From contig JAFYYN010000147.1 of assembly GCA_017557525.1 (NCBI GenBank), positions 1-64,000 of the forward strand: a stretch of DNA of 64,000 bases, given 5' to 3'. The notes beneath the pieces were generated by a model. The model was not told the DNA's origin, searched no databases, and saw nothing but the letters and a program-made list of their open reading frames with translations. The position numbers were made by a program, and so were the translations under genes. Numbering within the stretch: position 1 is the first letter of the stretch; each line of letters opens with the position of its first letter. This DNA comes from Lachnospiraceae bacterium (lineage in GTDB: Bacteria > Bacillota > Clostridia > Lachnospirales > Lachnospiraceae). Of this stretch, positions 34,988 to 45,202 are shown piece by piece.

Positions 34988-36379
34988 ATGGAATATATAA
35001 AAGAAACAATAGCCGCCATATGTACAGGCCTCACCGGATCCGGGATAAATATTATAAGGATAAGCGGTGAAGAGGCATTTGCGATAGCCGGTAAGGTATT
35101 TAAGAGCGTCAGCGGGAAAAAGGTAGATGAGTTTGGCAGCTTTTCCGTGCATTACGGTTACATTGTGGATAACATTGATAATGTGGATAAAACCATAGAT
35201 GAGGTCCTGCTGCTTAAGATGCAGGCTCCGCACAGCTACACAAGGGAAGATGTTATTGAGATTGACTGCCATGGAGGTATCCTGGTCACAAAGAGGATAC
35301 TGGAGCTGATCTTAAAAAACGGTGCAAGGCTGGCTGAACCCGGTGAGTTTACAAAAAGGGCTTATTTAAACGGCAGGATCGATCTTTCCCAGGCGGAAGC
35401 TGTTATAGATATCATCAATGCGAAAAGCAATCTGGCTCTCAAAAATTCTGTTAAGCAGTTAAAGGGTCAGGTTAAGGAAAAGATTGCTGATCTTAGAGAA
35501 AGACTAATTTCAAAAACCGCATATATCGAGGCGGCTCTTGATGATCCTGAGCATATAAGTCTTGACGGGTTTACCGATACTCTTGAAGGTGAGATAAACA
35601 GTATTTTATCAGAGATAAATAAACTGATCGCTTCTTCTGATGACGGGCGTCTGATCAACGAAGGGATCAATACTTGTATTTTAGGGCTCCCGAATGCCGG
35701 TAAGTCCTCTCTGCTTAATGCTCTGCTTAATGAGGACAGAGCTATAGTAACTGATATTGCAGGTACGACCAGGGATATTTTAAAGGAAACGGTTACCTTC
35801 GGAGATGTAGTTTTAAATATCATTGATACCGCAGGCATCAGGGATACAGAGGATGTTATTGAGAAAATCGGTGTTGACAAGGCTAAAAAGGAAGCCGAAA
35901 ATGCCGACCTGATCCTTTATGTTGTGGATTTAAACGAGGGTCTTACAGAAAAAGACCTTGAAATACTAAAAGAAATAAAAGACAAAAAGATTATTATAGT
36001 ATATAATAAAATTGATCTGTTAGATAATAATATTGTTGATGACAGATCAGAAAGTTTAGCATTAAAAGCTGTGCGTATCAGTTCCCTAAATGGTGAAGGA
36101 ATCGATGAACTGAAGGATCTGATAAAGACTTTATTTTACAGCGGCAGTATAACAAACGAAGAAGATGTTATCATCACAAATGAAAGACATCGTGAGCTTT
36201 TGGTAAGTGCCGGACAGTCAGTAAGGAATGTAAGTGAAAGCATAAATGCAGGTGTAAGTGAGGATTTCCTTACAATAGATATGATGGATGCATATGAAGC
36301 CCTTGGAAAGATAATAGGCGAAAGTGTTGAGGATGACTTGGCTGACAGGATTTTCAAGGATTTCTGCATGGGTAAGTAG
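34988..36379 (+). CDS. mnmE: tRNA uridine-5-carboxymethylaminomethyl GTPase MnmE
   Basis: A 463-residue GTPase. N-terminal tetrahydrofolate-binding domain ([20 protein letters not shown]), helical middle, then G domain with [15 protein letters not shown] (about 226-240), AGTTRDI, DTAGIR and NKID, and C-terminal catalytic motif FCMGK. With MnmG it modifies wobble uridines of tRNAs. Two perfect DnaA-box sequences lie in its 5' coding region (35164-35190). Good overlap of length with the family. Start ATG is separated by a short spacer from the terminator hairpin. Confidence 0.96.
   Translation: MEYIKETIAAICTGLTGSGINIIRISGEEAFAIAGKVFKSVSGKKVDEFGSFSVHYGYIVDNIDNVDKTIDEVLLLKMQAPHSYTREDVIEIDCHGGILVTKRILELILKNGARLAEPGEFTKRAYLNGRIDLSQAEAVIDIINAKSNLALKNSVKQLKGQVKEKIADLRERLISKTAYIEAALDDPEHISLDGFTDTLEGEINSILSEINKLIASSDDGRLINEGINTCILGLPNAGKSSLLNALLNEDRAIVTDIAGTTRDILKETVTFGDVVLNIIDTAGIRDTEDVIEKIGVDKAKKEAENADLILYVVDLNEGLTEKDLEILKEIKDKKIIIVYNKIDLLDNNIVDDRSESLALKAVRISSLNGEGIDELKDLIKTLFYSGSITNEEDVIITNERHRELLVSAGQSVRNVSESINAGVSEDFLTIDMMDAYEALGKIIGESVEDDLADRIFKDFCMGK
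35164..35190. repeat. DnaA-box cluster inside mnmE
   Basis: TGTGGATAA occurs at 35164-35172 and 35182-35190, with CATTGATAA exactly between, so three 9-mers abut. The outer two match the DnaA box perfectly. The region codes for VDNIDNVDK, so codon choice alone may explain part of it, but the site lies only 5 kb from oriC. Confidence 0.55.
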
Positions 36380-36380
36380 T

Positions 36381-38288
36381 ATGAAATACGAAGATTATGA
36401 TGTAGCCGTTATAGGCGCAGGGCATGCCGGATGTGAAGCAGCCCTTGCCTGTGCAAGGCTTGGACTAAAAACAATTGTCTTTACCGTAAGCGTGGACAGC
36501 ATAGCCATGATGCCCTGTAACCCGAATGTCGGAGGTACTTCAAAGGGCCATCTGGTACGTGAGGTTGATGCACTTGGCGGTGAGATGGGAAAAAACATTG
36601 ACAGGACCTTTATCCAGTCAAAAATGCTCAATACCTCAAAGGGTCCTGCCGTTCATTCCCTAAGAGCGCAGGCAGATAAAAAGGAGTACTCCTCTTCTAT
36701 GAGGAAGGTCCTTGAAAATACTGACAATCTGACCATTCGTCAGGATGAGGTATCTGAAATACTGACTGAAGAAATTTCTGTTTCTTCCTATAATAATATA
36801 TCACCGGATAGCAAGGTAGTACAGGTTACCGGTGTAAAAACCACCTCTGATAATATATATCCGTGTAAAGCAGCTATCATCTGTACAGGTGTTTATCTTA
36901 AAGCCAGATGCATTTACGGAGAGGTAAGTAAATACACCGGACCAAACGGGTTGCCTGCAGCAAATGCCCTTACTGCATCACTTATTGATCTTGGCATAGA
37001 AGTAAGGCGTTTTAAAACCGGTACTCCTGCCAGAATAGATAAGAGAAGTATTGATTTTTCCAAGATGGAGGAACAGTTTGGAGACAAAAAGATAGTTCCG
37101 TTTTCATTTGAAAATACCTCGGAGGATCTTGAAAGAGAACAGGTATCCTGCTGGCTCACATATACAAATGAAGAAACTCATAAGATCATCAGGGAAAATA
37201 TAGACCGCTCTCCTCTTTTCTCCGGAGCCATAGAGGGAGTCGGGCCCCGCTACTGTCCTTCCATCGAGGACAAGGTAATGAGATTTGCAGATAAGGACCG
37301 TCATCAGGTATTTATAGAACCTGAGGGAAATTATACAAATGAAATGTACATTTCCGGTATGTCAAGCAGTTTGCCGGAGGATGTCCAGTATAAGATGTAC
37401 CGCTCAGTTCCGGGGTTAGAGAATGCGAAGATAGTCCGAAATGCATATGCCATTGAGTACGATTGTATAAATGCAACCGAGCTTTTACCAACTTTAGAGT
37501 TTAAAAAGATAAGCGGTTTATTCAGTGCCGGACAGAGTAACGGCAGTTCAGGCTATGAAGAGGCAGCCGCCCAGGGGATAATCGCAGGTATCAATGCAGC
37601 TATGAAGCTGCTTGATAAAGAGCCGCTGATCCTCGACCGTTCAGATGGATATATTGGGGTATTGATTGATGACCTTGTTACAAAGGAAACTCAGGAACCC
37701 TACCGTATGATGACATCCCGTGCAGAGTACAGATTGCTTTTACGTCAGGATAATGCGGATCTGCGTTTGTCTAAATATGGATACAGGGTAGGTCTGTTAA
37801 GCAGGGAAAGGTACGAAAAGAATGTTGAAAAGCAGCGGATAATAGATGCCGAGATCGAGAGACTTAAAAACACAAGTGTCGGGACTAGTGAAAAGGTATT
37901 GAGCCTTCTAAGAGAATATAACAGTACCGAGCTTACCTCAGGCATTACCCTGGCAGAGCTTGTAAGGCGTCCGGAACTCTCCTATGCTATGCTGGAACCG
38001 ATAGACAAAAACAGACCCGAGATAGACGAAGCAATTGCGGATCAGATAAATATAGAGTTAAAGTATGAAGGTTATATCAGCCGTCAGATCAAGCAGGTTG
38101 AACAGTATAAAAAGCTTGAAAAGAAAAAAATACCTGCAGATTTTGATTATGACGCAGTACCATCCTTAAGGATTGAAGCAAGACAGAAACTAAAGAAGAT
38201 CCGTCCTGTTTCTATCGGTCAGGCATCCAGGATTTCAGGAGTATCTCCTGCCGATATAAATGTACTTGTTGTGTTTATGAAGCTTTAG
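36381..38288 (+). CDS. mnmG: tRNA uridine-5-carboxymethylaminomethyl modification enzyme MnmG
   Basis: The 635-residue flavoprotein begins [20 protein letters not shown] (FAD-binding GxGxxG) and has [20 protein letters not shown] and a C-terminal helical domain ending [15 protein letters not shown]. It partners MnmE in wobble uridine modification. The frame extends back into mnmE, but the ATG at 36381, two bases after the mnmE stop, gives the conserved start. Ribosome binding site weak, consistent with translational coupling to mnmE. Confidence 0.96.
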   Translation: MKYEDYDVAVIGAGHAGCEAALACARLGLKTIVFTVSVDSIAMMPCNPNVGGTSKGHLVREVDALGGEMGKNIDRTFIQSKMLNTSKGPAVHSLRAQADKKEYSSSMRKVLENTDNLTIRQDEVSEILTEEISVSSYNNISPDSKVVQVTGVKTTSDNIYPCKAAIICTGVYLKARCIYGEVSKYTGPNGLPAANALTASLIDLGIEVRRFKTGTPARIDKRSIDFSKMEEQFGDKKIVPFSFENTSEDLEREQVSCWLTYTNEETHKIIRENIDRSPLFSGAIEGVGPRYCPSIEDKVMRFADKDRHQVFIEPEGNYTNEMYISGMSSSLPEDVQYKMYRSVPGLENAKIVRNAYAIEYDCINATELLPTLEFKKISGLFSAGQSNGSSGYEEAAAQGIIAGINAAMKLLDKEPLILDRSDGYIGVLIDDLVTKETQEPYRMMTSRAEYRLLLRQDNADLRLSKYGYRVGLLSRERYEKNVEKQRIIDAEIERLKNTSVGTSEKVLSLLREYNSTELTSGITLAELVRRPELSYAMLEPIDKNRPEIDEAIADQINIELKYEGYISRQIKQVEQYKKLEKKKIPADFDYDAVPSLRIEARQKLKKIRPVSIGQASRISGVSPADINVLVVFMKL

Positions 38289-38432
38289 TGGTATACCATT
38301 TATCAATCTATAAAACTTTGTTATAAATCATAAAATATTTTATAAAAATATTGAAAAGTAAATTGAAAAGAATATTGAAAAATATTGATAAAAGGTATAT
38401 ATCTATAATATAGATAATATACAGGTGATAAA

Positions 38433-39209
38433 GTGGATAAAATTTCCTATATAAAAACCCAAATAGAAACAAATACAGGGATTATCATCGATGATAATAA
38501 GGCAGATCAGCTTTTGCAGTATTATGATATGATCATAGAGAAAAATCAGGTGATGAACCTTACTGCAATAACTGACTTTGAGGAGTTTGTTGCAAAGCAT
38601 TTTGTAGACAGCTTATCACTATGCAGGCTGCAGGATATTAAAAAGGTCTTGGATAATTTACAGGATAATGAGAAGTCAGGAGGCTCCGGCTGTAAATTGA
38701 TAGATATCGGGACCGGTGCAGGTTTTCCCGGAGTACCTTTAAAGATAGTTTATCCGGAGCTTGATGTTACATTATTTGATTCCCTGCAGAAAAGGCTCAC
38801 TTTCCTCGATGATGTAATTTCTAAATTAGGCTTAAAGAAAATACAGACACTGCACGGACGAGCAGAAGAATTTGGAAGAAAGCTTGATTATCGTGAAAAA
38901 TATGATATAGTAGTATCAAGGGCTGTTGCTGAGCTGACCACTTTATGTGAACTTGCTCTCCCGTTCTGTAAAGTTGGAGGAAGCTTTATATCATATAAGG
39001 GCGGAAAAGGAAACGAAGAATTACAGAACGCGCAGTATGCAATTAAAGAGCTGGGCGGAAAAACAGGTAGTCTTATAGAATATAGTTTTCTTGCCTTAGA
39101 TGAAAATAATGAAAGAATACTCGTTGAAATTTGTAAAGTAAAGAGCACCAATCCTAAATATCCAAGAGGTGGTGGTAAACCATTTAAGACACCACTACAT
39201 ATGGTATGA
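38433..39209 (+). CDS. rsmG: 16S rRNA (guanine-N7) methyltransferase RsmG
   Basis: A 258-residue AdoMet methyltransferase with the RsmG opening (LLQYYDMIIEKNQVMNLTAI, FVAKHFVDSL) and motif I IDIGTGAGFPGVPLKI, then SRAVAELTTLCELALPF. It methylates G527 of 16S rRNA. Start is a GTG with AGGTGATAAA before it. A short insertion (NEKSGGSGCK) precedes motif I. A 144-base AT-rich spacer separates it from mnmG and could hold a promoter, though none was clear. Confidence 0.94.
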   Translation: MDKISYIKTQIETNTGIIIDDNKADQLLQYYDMIIEKNQVMNLTAITDFEEFVAKHFVDSLSLCRLQDIKKVLDNLQDNEKSGGSGCKLIDIGTGAGFPGVPLKIVYPELDVTLFDSLQKRLTFLDDVISKLGLKKIQTLHGRAEEFGRKLDYREKYDIVVSRAVAELTTLCELALPFCKVGGSFISYKGGKGNEELQNAQYAIKELGGKTGSLIEYSFLALDENNERILVEICKVKSTNPKYPRGGGKPFKTPLHMV

Positions 39210-39323
39210 GAAAGCTTAAGGTAAAACCAAAGAAAAAGAATTTTTCCTTTCAACTGTTATTATTTCGATATCAGGAGCGGGCACGATATCGATATAACTT
39301 TAAGCCCGTAAAAAGGTGTAAAA

Positions 39324-40166
39324 ATGGGAAAAGTAATAATTGTAGCTAACCAAAAAGGTGGAGTCGGAAAAACTACTACTGCTATCAATCTTTCCGCAGC
39401 ACTGGCACAACACGGAATGAAAGTGCTTGCCGTTGATAGTGATCCTCAGGGAAACTGTACTAGCGGACTTGGAATTGATAAATCCAAGGTTAAAAATAGC
39501 GTGTACCAGATGATCACAGGTAAATGTACCATAAAAGACTGTATTGTTGACAGTGTTATCGATGGACTAAAAGTAGTTCCATCAAGTGTACAGTTGGCAG
39601 GTGCAGATATAGAGCTGATCGGATTACCAAATAAAGAACATATATTGGAAGAAGCAATCAAGGATGTAGTTGATGATTATGATTATATAATAATTGACTG
39701 TCCTCCTTCGTTAAATGTTTTAACTGTAAATGCGATGACCGCAGCCGACTCTGTAATTGTTCCTATACAGTGTGAGTTTTATGCTTTGGAAGGTTTATCA
39801 CAGTTATTATATACTATTAACCTTGTAAGAGAAAGACTTAATCCTGACCTGGTTATGGACGGTGTCGTTTTCACAATGTATGATGCAAGGACTAATCTCT
39901 CACTTCAGGTTGTGGAAAACGTTCGAAAAAATCTAAAGCAGAATATCTTTGCAACAATCATCCCGCGAAATGTTCGTTTAGCTGAAGCCCCTAGTCATGG
40001 ATTGCCGATTTGCCTGTATGATAAGAAATCAGTTGGTGCTGAAGCTTATGAGAATCTGGCAATCGAAGTTCTTGAAAATGATAACAAGGAAACAAATAAG
40101 ATTGTGGATGATGCAAACAGCAAGAAAAAGTCTTCCGGATTAAAAGGATTGTTCAAGAAGAAATAA
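39324..40166 (+). CDS. parA: Chromosome-partitioning ATPase ParA/Soj
   Basis: The 280-residue protein starts MGKVIIVANQKGGVGKTTT, the deviant Walker A of ParA/MinD ATPases (K11-T17), followed by DSDPQGNCTSGLG and DYIIIDCPPSLN. It works with ParB-parS in origin segregation. A lysine-rich C-terminal tail of about 25 residues is added beyond the fold. AAAAGGTGTAAAA precedes the ATG. Unlike the B. subtilis parA-parB overlap, it is separated from parB by 349 bases holding parS sites. Confidence 0.95.
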   Translation: MGKVIIVANQKGGVGKTTTAINLSAALAQHGMKVLAVDSDPQGNCTSGLGIDKSKVKNSVYQMITGKCTIKDCIVDSVIDGLKVVPSSVQLAGADIELIGLPNKEHILEEAIKDVVDDYDYIIIDCPPSLNVLTVNAMTAADSVIVPIQCEFYALEGLSQLLYTINLVRERLNPDLVMDGVVFTMYDARTNLSLQVVENVRKNLKQNIFATIIPRNVRLAEAPSHGLPICLYDKKSVGAEAYENLAIEVLENDNKETNKIVDDANSKKKSSGLKGLFKKK

Positions 40167-40194
40167 AGAATCATATATGTAATTGAGTGTCGAA

Positions 40195-40481
40195 TGTTTC
40201 ACATGAAACATTCGACATTTTTCTATTGACAAAATAAATTGTAGCGTATAAACTATTCTTGTTGATGTTTCACATGAAACATATGTAAAACCGAGATGGA
40301 ATGTTTCACATGAAACATCTTGCACAAGACGGTAGCAATGAACAATGTTTCACATGAAACAATTTAAAACAAAACCAAATAATAATGACAATGTTTCACA
40401 TGAAACACAACATGGAAACACACAAGAATGTTTTACATGAAACATAACATGGAAACACATGGAAATGTTTCACATGAAACA
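40195..40481 (+). repeat. parS: Seven-copy parS array between parA and parB
   Basis: TGTTTCACATGAAACA occurs at 40195, 40266, 40302, 40346, 40392 and 40466, and with one change (TGTTTTAC...) at 40429. Spacings are 71, 36, 44, 46, 37 and 37 bases. The canonical parS is TGTTTCACGTGAAACA, so each copy carries an A at the centre and loses perfect symmetry; all seven face the same way. They should be ParB nucleation sites, 10 kb from oriC, and may also autoregulate parB. Confidence 0.93.
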
Positions 40482-40515
40482 TTGTGATTGAAACAATCAG
40501 GAGGTATTTACAGAA

Positions 40516-41550
40516 ATGGCCGCAAGCAAAGCAAAAACAGCAAAGTCAAAGGCAACACCTAAGAAGGACAACAAGAAAGTAGCAACAACAAAGGCAAACC
40601 CTGCCAAAAAGGAAACAGCACAAAAGAATAATACAACAAAAAAGACCTCGAGCTTCGGACTTGGAAGCGGTTTTGAATCTTTTGGAACAGGTCTTGATGC
40701 ATTAATCCCTGCTAGCAATACTACAGAAACAAAGAAAAACAAAACAGAAGAAACCCAAGCACAGGGAAATGGAGAGATGCTGATCAATATCAACAAAATT
40801 GAGCCTAACCCTAATCAGCCCAGAAAGAAATTTGACGAGGATGCATTAGGTGAACTGGCTGAATCCATAAAGATTCATGGACTTATACAGCCAATAGTTG
40901 TACAAAAGAAAAAGGATATGTATCAGATTGTAGCTGGTGAAAGAAGATGGCGTGCATGTAGACTTGCTAAGCTCAAGGAAGTACCGGTAATCATTAAGGA
41001 ACTCTCAGAAAACGAGCAGTATGAAATCGCTCTTATAGAGAACATCCAGAGAGAGGATCTTAATGATATTGAAGAAGCATATGCATACAAGTCTCTGATA
41101 GATGAATTTAATCTCACTCAGGATGCAGTTGCTGAAAGAGTATCAAAGAGCAGAGTTGCTGTTACAAACTCTCTCAGATTATTAAAACTTGACAAAAGGG
41201 TACAGGATCTTGTTGTTAATGGCTTAATAACCGGTGGACATGCAAGAGCTTTACTTACTTTAACTGATGGAAACCTCCAGTACGATACCGCAACAAGGAT
41301 AATCGATGAAAAGCTGAGCGTTCGCGAGACAGAAAAGCTAGTAAAATCTATGCTTAACCGTGCTGACAAGACTCGTTATAAGAAATCTAATGAGAATGAG
41401 GCAATATACAGAGAATACGAGGACAACTTAAGATCAATCCTTGGCTCAAAGATAGAGATCAAGCAGAATGGTCAAAATAAGGGTAAGATCGTGATCGAGT
41501 TCAATTCTACGGACGAATTTGAGAAGATCTATGAGATTATCAAAAGATAA
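40516..41550 (+). CDS. parB: Chromosome-partitioning protein ParB/Spo0J
   Basis: A 344-residue protein. The first 90 residues are a low-complexity lysine/alanine/threonine-rich extension, then the ParB domain with PNPNQPRKKFDEDALGEL, the CTP-binding GERRWRA (about 139-145), ENIQREDLNDIEEA, a helix-turn-helix (TQDAVAERVSKSRVAVTNSL) and a C-terminal dimerization domain. It loads at parS and slides as a CTP-dependent clamp. AGGAGG lies 11 bases before the ATG. The lysine-rich N-terminus is longer than in B. subtilis Spo0J. Confidence 0.95.
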   Translation: MAASKAKTAKSKATPKKDNKKVATTKANPAKKETAQKNNTTKKTSSFGLGSGFESFGTGLDALIPASNTTETKKNKTEETQAQGNGEMLININKIEPNPNQPRKKFDEDALGELAESIKIHGLIQPIVVQKKKDMYQIVAGERRWRACRLAKLKEVPVIIKELSENEQYEIALIENIQREDLNDIEEAYAYKSLIDEFNLTQDAVAERVSKSRVAVTNSLRLLKLDKRVQDLVVNGLITGGHARALLTLTDGNLQYDTATRIIDEKLSVRETEKLVKSMLNRADKTRYKKSNENEAIYREYEDNLRSILGSKIEIKQNGQNKGKIVIEFNSTDEFEKIYEIIKR

Positions 41551-41585
41551 TTTCTAAAATTATAGTAGTATAAACACAGTGATTA

Positions 41586-41619
41586 TACTATATATAGTGG
41601 TGATACTATATATAGTGGT
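41586..41619. repeat. Tandem palindromic repeat behind parB
   Basis: TACTATATATAGTGGT occurs twice (41586-41601, 41604-41619); each copy contains the palindrome ACTATATATAGT. It lies in the 169-base spacer between parB and the DUF4446 gene and may be an operator or weak terminator structure. Confidence 0.4.
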
Positions 41620-41719
41620 ACATAGACCATAATAACACTATGCAGAAAGTACAGTTTTAAAACCCAGGAGTACTTTTAAGCATAGCTATAAAGTATAAAG
41701 AAACATAGGGAGTTTGTCT

Positions 41720-42235
41720 ATGAATTTGTTTGACAAAATAGGAATAGATGGAAGCTACCTTGTAATAATCCTCTTTTTGCTTGTTGTCGGACTGTTCTTA
41801 TATTGTCTTTCCATGAGAAACCTTCTTCTAAAATATAAAAAGAGACAGGATACATTCCTAAAAGGAAATGACGGGAAAAGCATGGAAAAGGCAATCCTTG
41901 GAAAGTTTAAGGAAGTGGACGAAGCTAAAAGTATTGTCGAGAACAATAAACAGATAGTGGATGAGTTAAAGGATTACAGTACATTTGCATTCCAGAAATT
42001 TGCAGTAAACAAATATGACGCGTTCGAGGGAATGGGTGGAAAGCTCAGCTTTTCCCTCTGCATGCTTACAGATAACAATGATGGTTTTGTACTTTCATCA
42101 GTGCACAACGAAATAGGCGGATGTTATACCTATATAAAAGAGATAATCCGTGGTGAATCATATGTTATCCTGAGTACCGAAGAAAAGAAAGCGTTAGAAA
42201 GAGCCAAGGAAAGAAAAAGCTGCCTTGACGACTGA
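41720..42235 (+). CDS. DUF4446-family membrane-anchored protein
   Basis: A 171-residue protein with one N-terminal membrane segment (YLVIILFLLVVGLFLYCLSM), a charged linker and a C-terminal domain reading FAVNKYDAFEGMGGKLSFSL and LSSVHNEIGGCYTYIKEIIRG, the DUF4446 signature. This family commonly follows parB in Clostridia; function unknown. The ATG at 41720 has GGGAG seven bases upstream; an in-frame TTG precedes it and is not needed. Confidence 0.9.
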   Translation: MNLFDKIGIDGSYLVIILFLLVVGLFLYCLSMRNLLLKYKKRQDTFLKGNDGKSMEKAILGKFKEVDEAKSIVENNKQIVDELKDYSTFAFQKFAVNKYDAFEGMGGKLSFSLCMLTDNNDGFVLSSVHNEIGGCYTYIKEIIRGESYVILSTEEKKALERAKERKSCLDD

Positions 42236-42256
42236 TAAAGGATAAGAGATATAAAT

Positions 42257-43132
42257 ATGCATACATATATTAGAGCTATCGGGTTCAGCAAAAAGGAAAG
42301 TCAGGTAGATATCGAGACTCTGATAAAGGATGTTGTTTTACAAGCTGATTCCGTAAAGACGATAATAAAAGATAACGGTAATATCTATGTAGAGTACCAG
42401 CGGAGCTTTGGCGAAAACATAGGTATAACCGTTAGGGGAGAGGAAGACGAGAAGGGAACCTTCCACATAGGTACATATTTCCCCTTCTTAAAAAGCACTT
42501 TTAAAGAGGGTATGTTAGAGGAAGAAATCTATATAAATAAGAAGGTTGATTCCGATGCATATACCGGGATGTGTGACGATAATCACGTAGGAGTTTCTCT
42601 GATCTTTTATATGCAGAACATTGAGCAATATATAAAATCCGGAGAAACAAGACTTACCCTGAACAATAAAAAGATAAAACTGGTTGCACTTTCAAGCAGC
42701 GGGAAGATAATACTTCCAACACAGAAAAGAATATATTCACATATAGCATCCAAGATAGACAACGCTGTGAAAAATCAGCTGATGGATGAAGCCAAAAACG
42801 GTGACATGCAGGCGCTTGATATCCTGTCAATGAGTGATATGGATAATAACGCTGCTTTAGCGGAGCGGATAAAGCATGAGGATCTGTTTTCAATAGTTGA
42901 GACCAGCTTTATCCCCTATGGGTCAGAGTCAGATCTGTATACTGTTCTCGGAAACATATTATCTGCAAGGCAGTTAAAAAACACAGAAACAGGAGAACTG
43001 ATCTGGGTTTTAAAGATTGTCTGCAATGATATCCCCATAGAGCTTGCAATAAACGCAGATGACCTGATGGGATTTCCTTCACCGGGCATGAGGTTTAAAG
43101 GTGTTATCTGGATGCAGGGTGAGTTGGCATAG
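42257..43132 (+). CDS. DUF3881-family protein
   Basis: A 291-residue soluble protein beginning MHTYIRAIGFSKKESQVDIE and with AINADDLMGFPSPGMRFKGV near the end, typical of DUF3881, a family found mainly in Lachnospiraceae. No catalytic motif is visible and the function is unknown. The gene follows DUF4446 after 21 bases and is probably in the same operon. Its presence supports the assignment of the organism. Confidence 0.85.
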   Translation: MHTYIRAIGFSKKESQVDIETLIKDVVLQADSVKTIIKDNGNIYVEYQRSFGENIGITVRGEEDEKGTFHIGTYFPFLKSTFKEGMLEEEIYINKKVDSDAYTGMCDDNHVGVSLIFYMQNIEQYIKSGETRLTLNNKKIKLVALSSSGKIILPTQKRIYSHIASKIDNAVKNQLMDEAKNGDMQALDILSMSDMDNNAALAERIKHEDLFSIVETSFIPYGSESDLYTVLGNILSARQLKNTETGELIWVLKIVCNDIPIELAINADDLMGFPSPGMRFKGVIWMQGELA

Positions 43133-43153
43133 TAGAAAAGAGTTTAATGCAGC

Positions 43154-45148
43154 ATGACAAAAAGTAAGAATTATGCGAAAAAATACAGGGAGAAAAGGAT
43201 AGGCTACCGTCAGGTATTCCTTATCATATGTGCTGTTTTCTGGGTTATATACCCTTTTATTACCAGGCTTGTTATAAGAAAAATACCTGAGATAGAAACC
43301 AAATTCTTTTCTAGCAGCAACGGTTTAATAATTGATCTGCTGCTGTATTCCAAAGAAATAGCGCTGGCTGTTTTTACCGGTGGCGTCATCCTTTACTTCT
43401 TAGGAGAACGGATATTCCCGGATCATATTGAAAAAATAGACAGGGACAGACTTAAGAGTCTTAAGCTTCCCCTGATCTGTATCGGGATATACGCTGCCTT
43501 TTCGATTTTGTCTCTTGTATTCAGCGATTATAAGGAGACAGCATTCTGGGGTTCAAATGCAGAGTACGAAGGTCTGCTTGCGGTATTATGTTATATAGCG
43601 GTTTTTGTTTTTGCCCTTTATTATCTGAAACCAAGACATGATCAAAAGAAAACACTATCAGTAACTACAATTTTTAGTAACGCAATAGTCGTACTAAGTT
43701 TAATTACCGCGATACTGACACTGATAGAGATATACTATAAACCCATACTGGAAATACCGATCGTCCAGGATCTTATTTCTTCATCGGAAAACAGAAACAT
43801 CGCCAGGAGTATAAAAAACGAAAACTTTATCGGACAGATTTGTCTCACATTTAACAACCCGGGTTTTTTAGGCGGGTTCTGTGCATTGATCCTTCCGGTC
43901 TGTTTTTCAATATCACTCAGTAAAAAAGGGTTTAAAAAGTGGCTTTGTATAGTAGCAGAAGGAATACTGATATTAGCGGTAAAGTGGTCAGATTCGAAAG
44001 CGGCTTTTGTATCACTTATAGTTTTCTTCCCGCTTGCAGCAGTTCTTTCCTGTATATCTATAGGAAGAAAGAGCTCCATAAAATCTAAAAACAGTACAGA
44101 TGAGAGTGGAGAGACTCTAGACTACAGCTGTAGTACAAAAAGAGATGTTATTATCTCTGCCATATCCGTAATTGCTATTGGTGCGGCAATGATAGTAATA
44201 TCAAAGGTTCTGCCAACGTACTCATCAAGAGTAAGACCCGAAGGTATTCCGGAACAGGCAGTTTCAAATACCAAAGAAAATAACGGGATATACCGTCTAA
44301 GCTCTGCAAAAATAGAGGATGGAGTACTTAAACTATGGTCAGAAGATAAGCTCCTTGAGATAAGTGTCGATCAGCAAAAGCTTCATGACTGTTATAAGGA
44401 TTATGATGCGAGTGATTTTGCAGACTGCCTGGTATTCAGTGATGGCTCAGATATTATTGAAGGCCGGTATCCCGCAGTATTAAAGGCAACCAATATCCGG
44501 GAAGAGAAGCAGGGCTTTAAGCTTAGCGATGACCGATATAAAAGCATTTCGATGTGTGTGGAAAAAGAGCTCTTGATAATTGATTTCGGATATAGTGGAA
44601 CGGTAGAGTTTTATATAAGTGAAAAAGGTATCAGGATATTCGGACAGGGCAGTACTCTTTTAGAGGAAATACCGCAGCCCCGTATTACAGGCCTTGAAAG
44701 CATTTACTCCTTCGGAACCGGCAGAGGATATATCTGGGCCCAGGCCTTGCCGATAATAAAGGATTCTTTACTGATCGGTGGTGGAAACAGCACCTTTGCC
44801 TTCAGATTCAGGCAAAATGAGATAGTAGGCCTGCTTAATACCCACGGCAGCTGTAAATATGTTATCGATCGTCCTCATAACTGGTATATCCAGATAGCCT
44901 GCTCTGATGGTGTATCTGCTCTGATAGCAGTGCTGGTTTTATTCTTTTCATATCTTGTCACATTTATAAAAAGGTATAAAGAAAACAACATTATGGCAGG
45001 GGCCGCCTTAACGGATATAGGGCTGTTTTCCGGACTCGCCGGCTTTATGATCTGCGGACTCATTAATGACAGCTGTGTTACCGTAAACCCGATTTTCTGG
45101 CTTTTACTCGGATGGGCAGTAACCCGCCAGGTAAAACAAAAAACTTGA
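43154..45148 (+). CDS. O-antigen-ligase-like polytopic membrane protein
   Basis: A 664-residue protein with about 10-12 hydrophobic segments split by a large soluble loop (about 355-520). The last third contains RGYIWAQALPIIKDSLLIGG, NSTFAFRF and HNWYIQIACSDG, where the conserved polar residues resemble the Wzy_C/O-antigen ligase family that joins sugars or polymers to carriers outside the membrane. In a Gram-positive it is likely to act in exopolysaccharide or teichoic-type glycan assembly. It follows DUF3881 after 21 bases. No glycan gene cluster is next to it, so substrate is unknown. Confidence 0.7.
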   Translation: MTKSKNYAKKYREKRIGYRQVFLIICAVFWVIYPFITRLVIRKIPEIETKFFSSSNGLIIDLLLYSKEIALAVFTGGVILYFLGERIFPDHIEKIDRDRLKSLKLPLICIGIYAAFSILSLVFSDYKETAFWGSNAEYEGLLAVLCYIAVFVFALYYLKPRHDQKKTLSVTTIFSNAIVVLSLITAILTLIEIYYKPILEIPIVQDLISSSENRNIARSIKNENFIGQICLTFNNPGFLGGFCALILPVCFSISLSKKGFKKWLCIVAEGILILAVKWSDSKAAFVSLIVFFPLAAVLSCISIGRKSSIKSKNSTDESGETLDYSCSTKRDVIISAISVIAIGAAMIVISKVLPTYSSRVRPEGIPEQAVSNTKENNGIYRLSSAKIEDGVLKLWSEDKLLEISVDQQKLHDCYKDYDASDFADCLVFSDGSDIIEGRYPAVLKATNIREEKQGFKLSDDRYKSISMCVEKELLIIDFGYSGTVEFYISEKGIRIFGQGSTLLEEIPQPRITGLESIYSFGTGRGYIWAQALPIIKDSLLIGGGNSTFAFRFRQNEIVGLLNTHGSCKYVIDRPHNWYIQIACSDGVSALIAVLVLFFSYLVTFIKRYKENNIMAGAALTDIGLFSGLAGFMICGLINDSCVTVNPIFWLLLGWAVTRQVKQKT

Positions 45149-45173
45149 CTAAAGTTAAAAAATATGTTAATAT
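45145..45173 (+). promoter_or_regulatory. Promoter of tRNA-Arg
   Basis: TTGACT (45145-45150) overlaps the stop of the membrane protein gene; TAATAT (45168-45173) follows after 17 bases, 29 bases before the tRNA. A perfect hairpin CTTTGG-GAAA-CCAAAG lies in the short leader. Confidence 0.75.
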
Positions 45174-45202
45174 ACCTTTGCTTTGGGAAACCAAAGGGGT
45201 AA

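Noticed and set aside
40195..40481. Regular repeats resembling a CRISPR array
   Set aside because: The unit is the 16-bp parS palindrome, spacers vary from 20 to 55 bases, there are no cas genes and the position between parA and parB explains it.
40497..40796. Hydrophobic antisense frame over the parB start
   Set aside because: It is the reverse reading of the lysine/alanine-rich parB N-terminus, which makes spurious hydrophobic frames.
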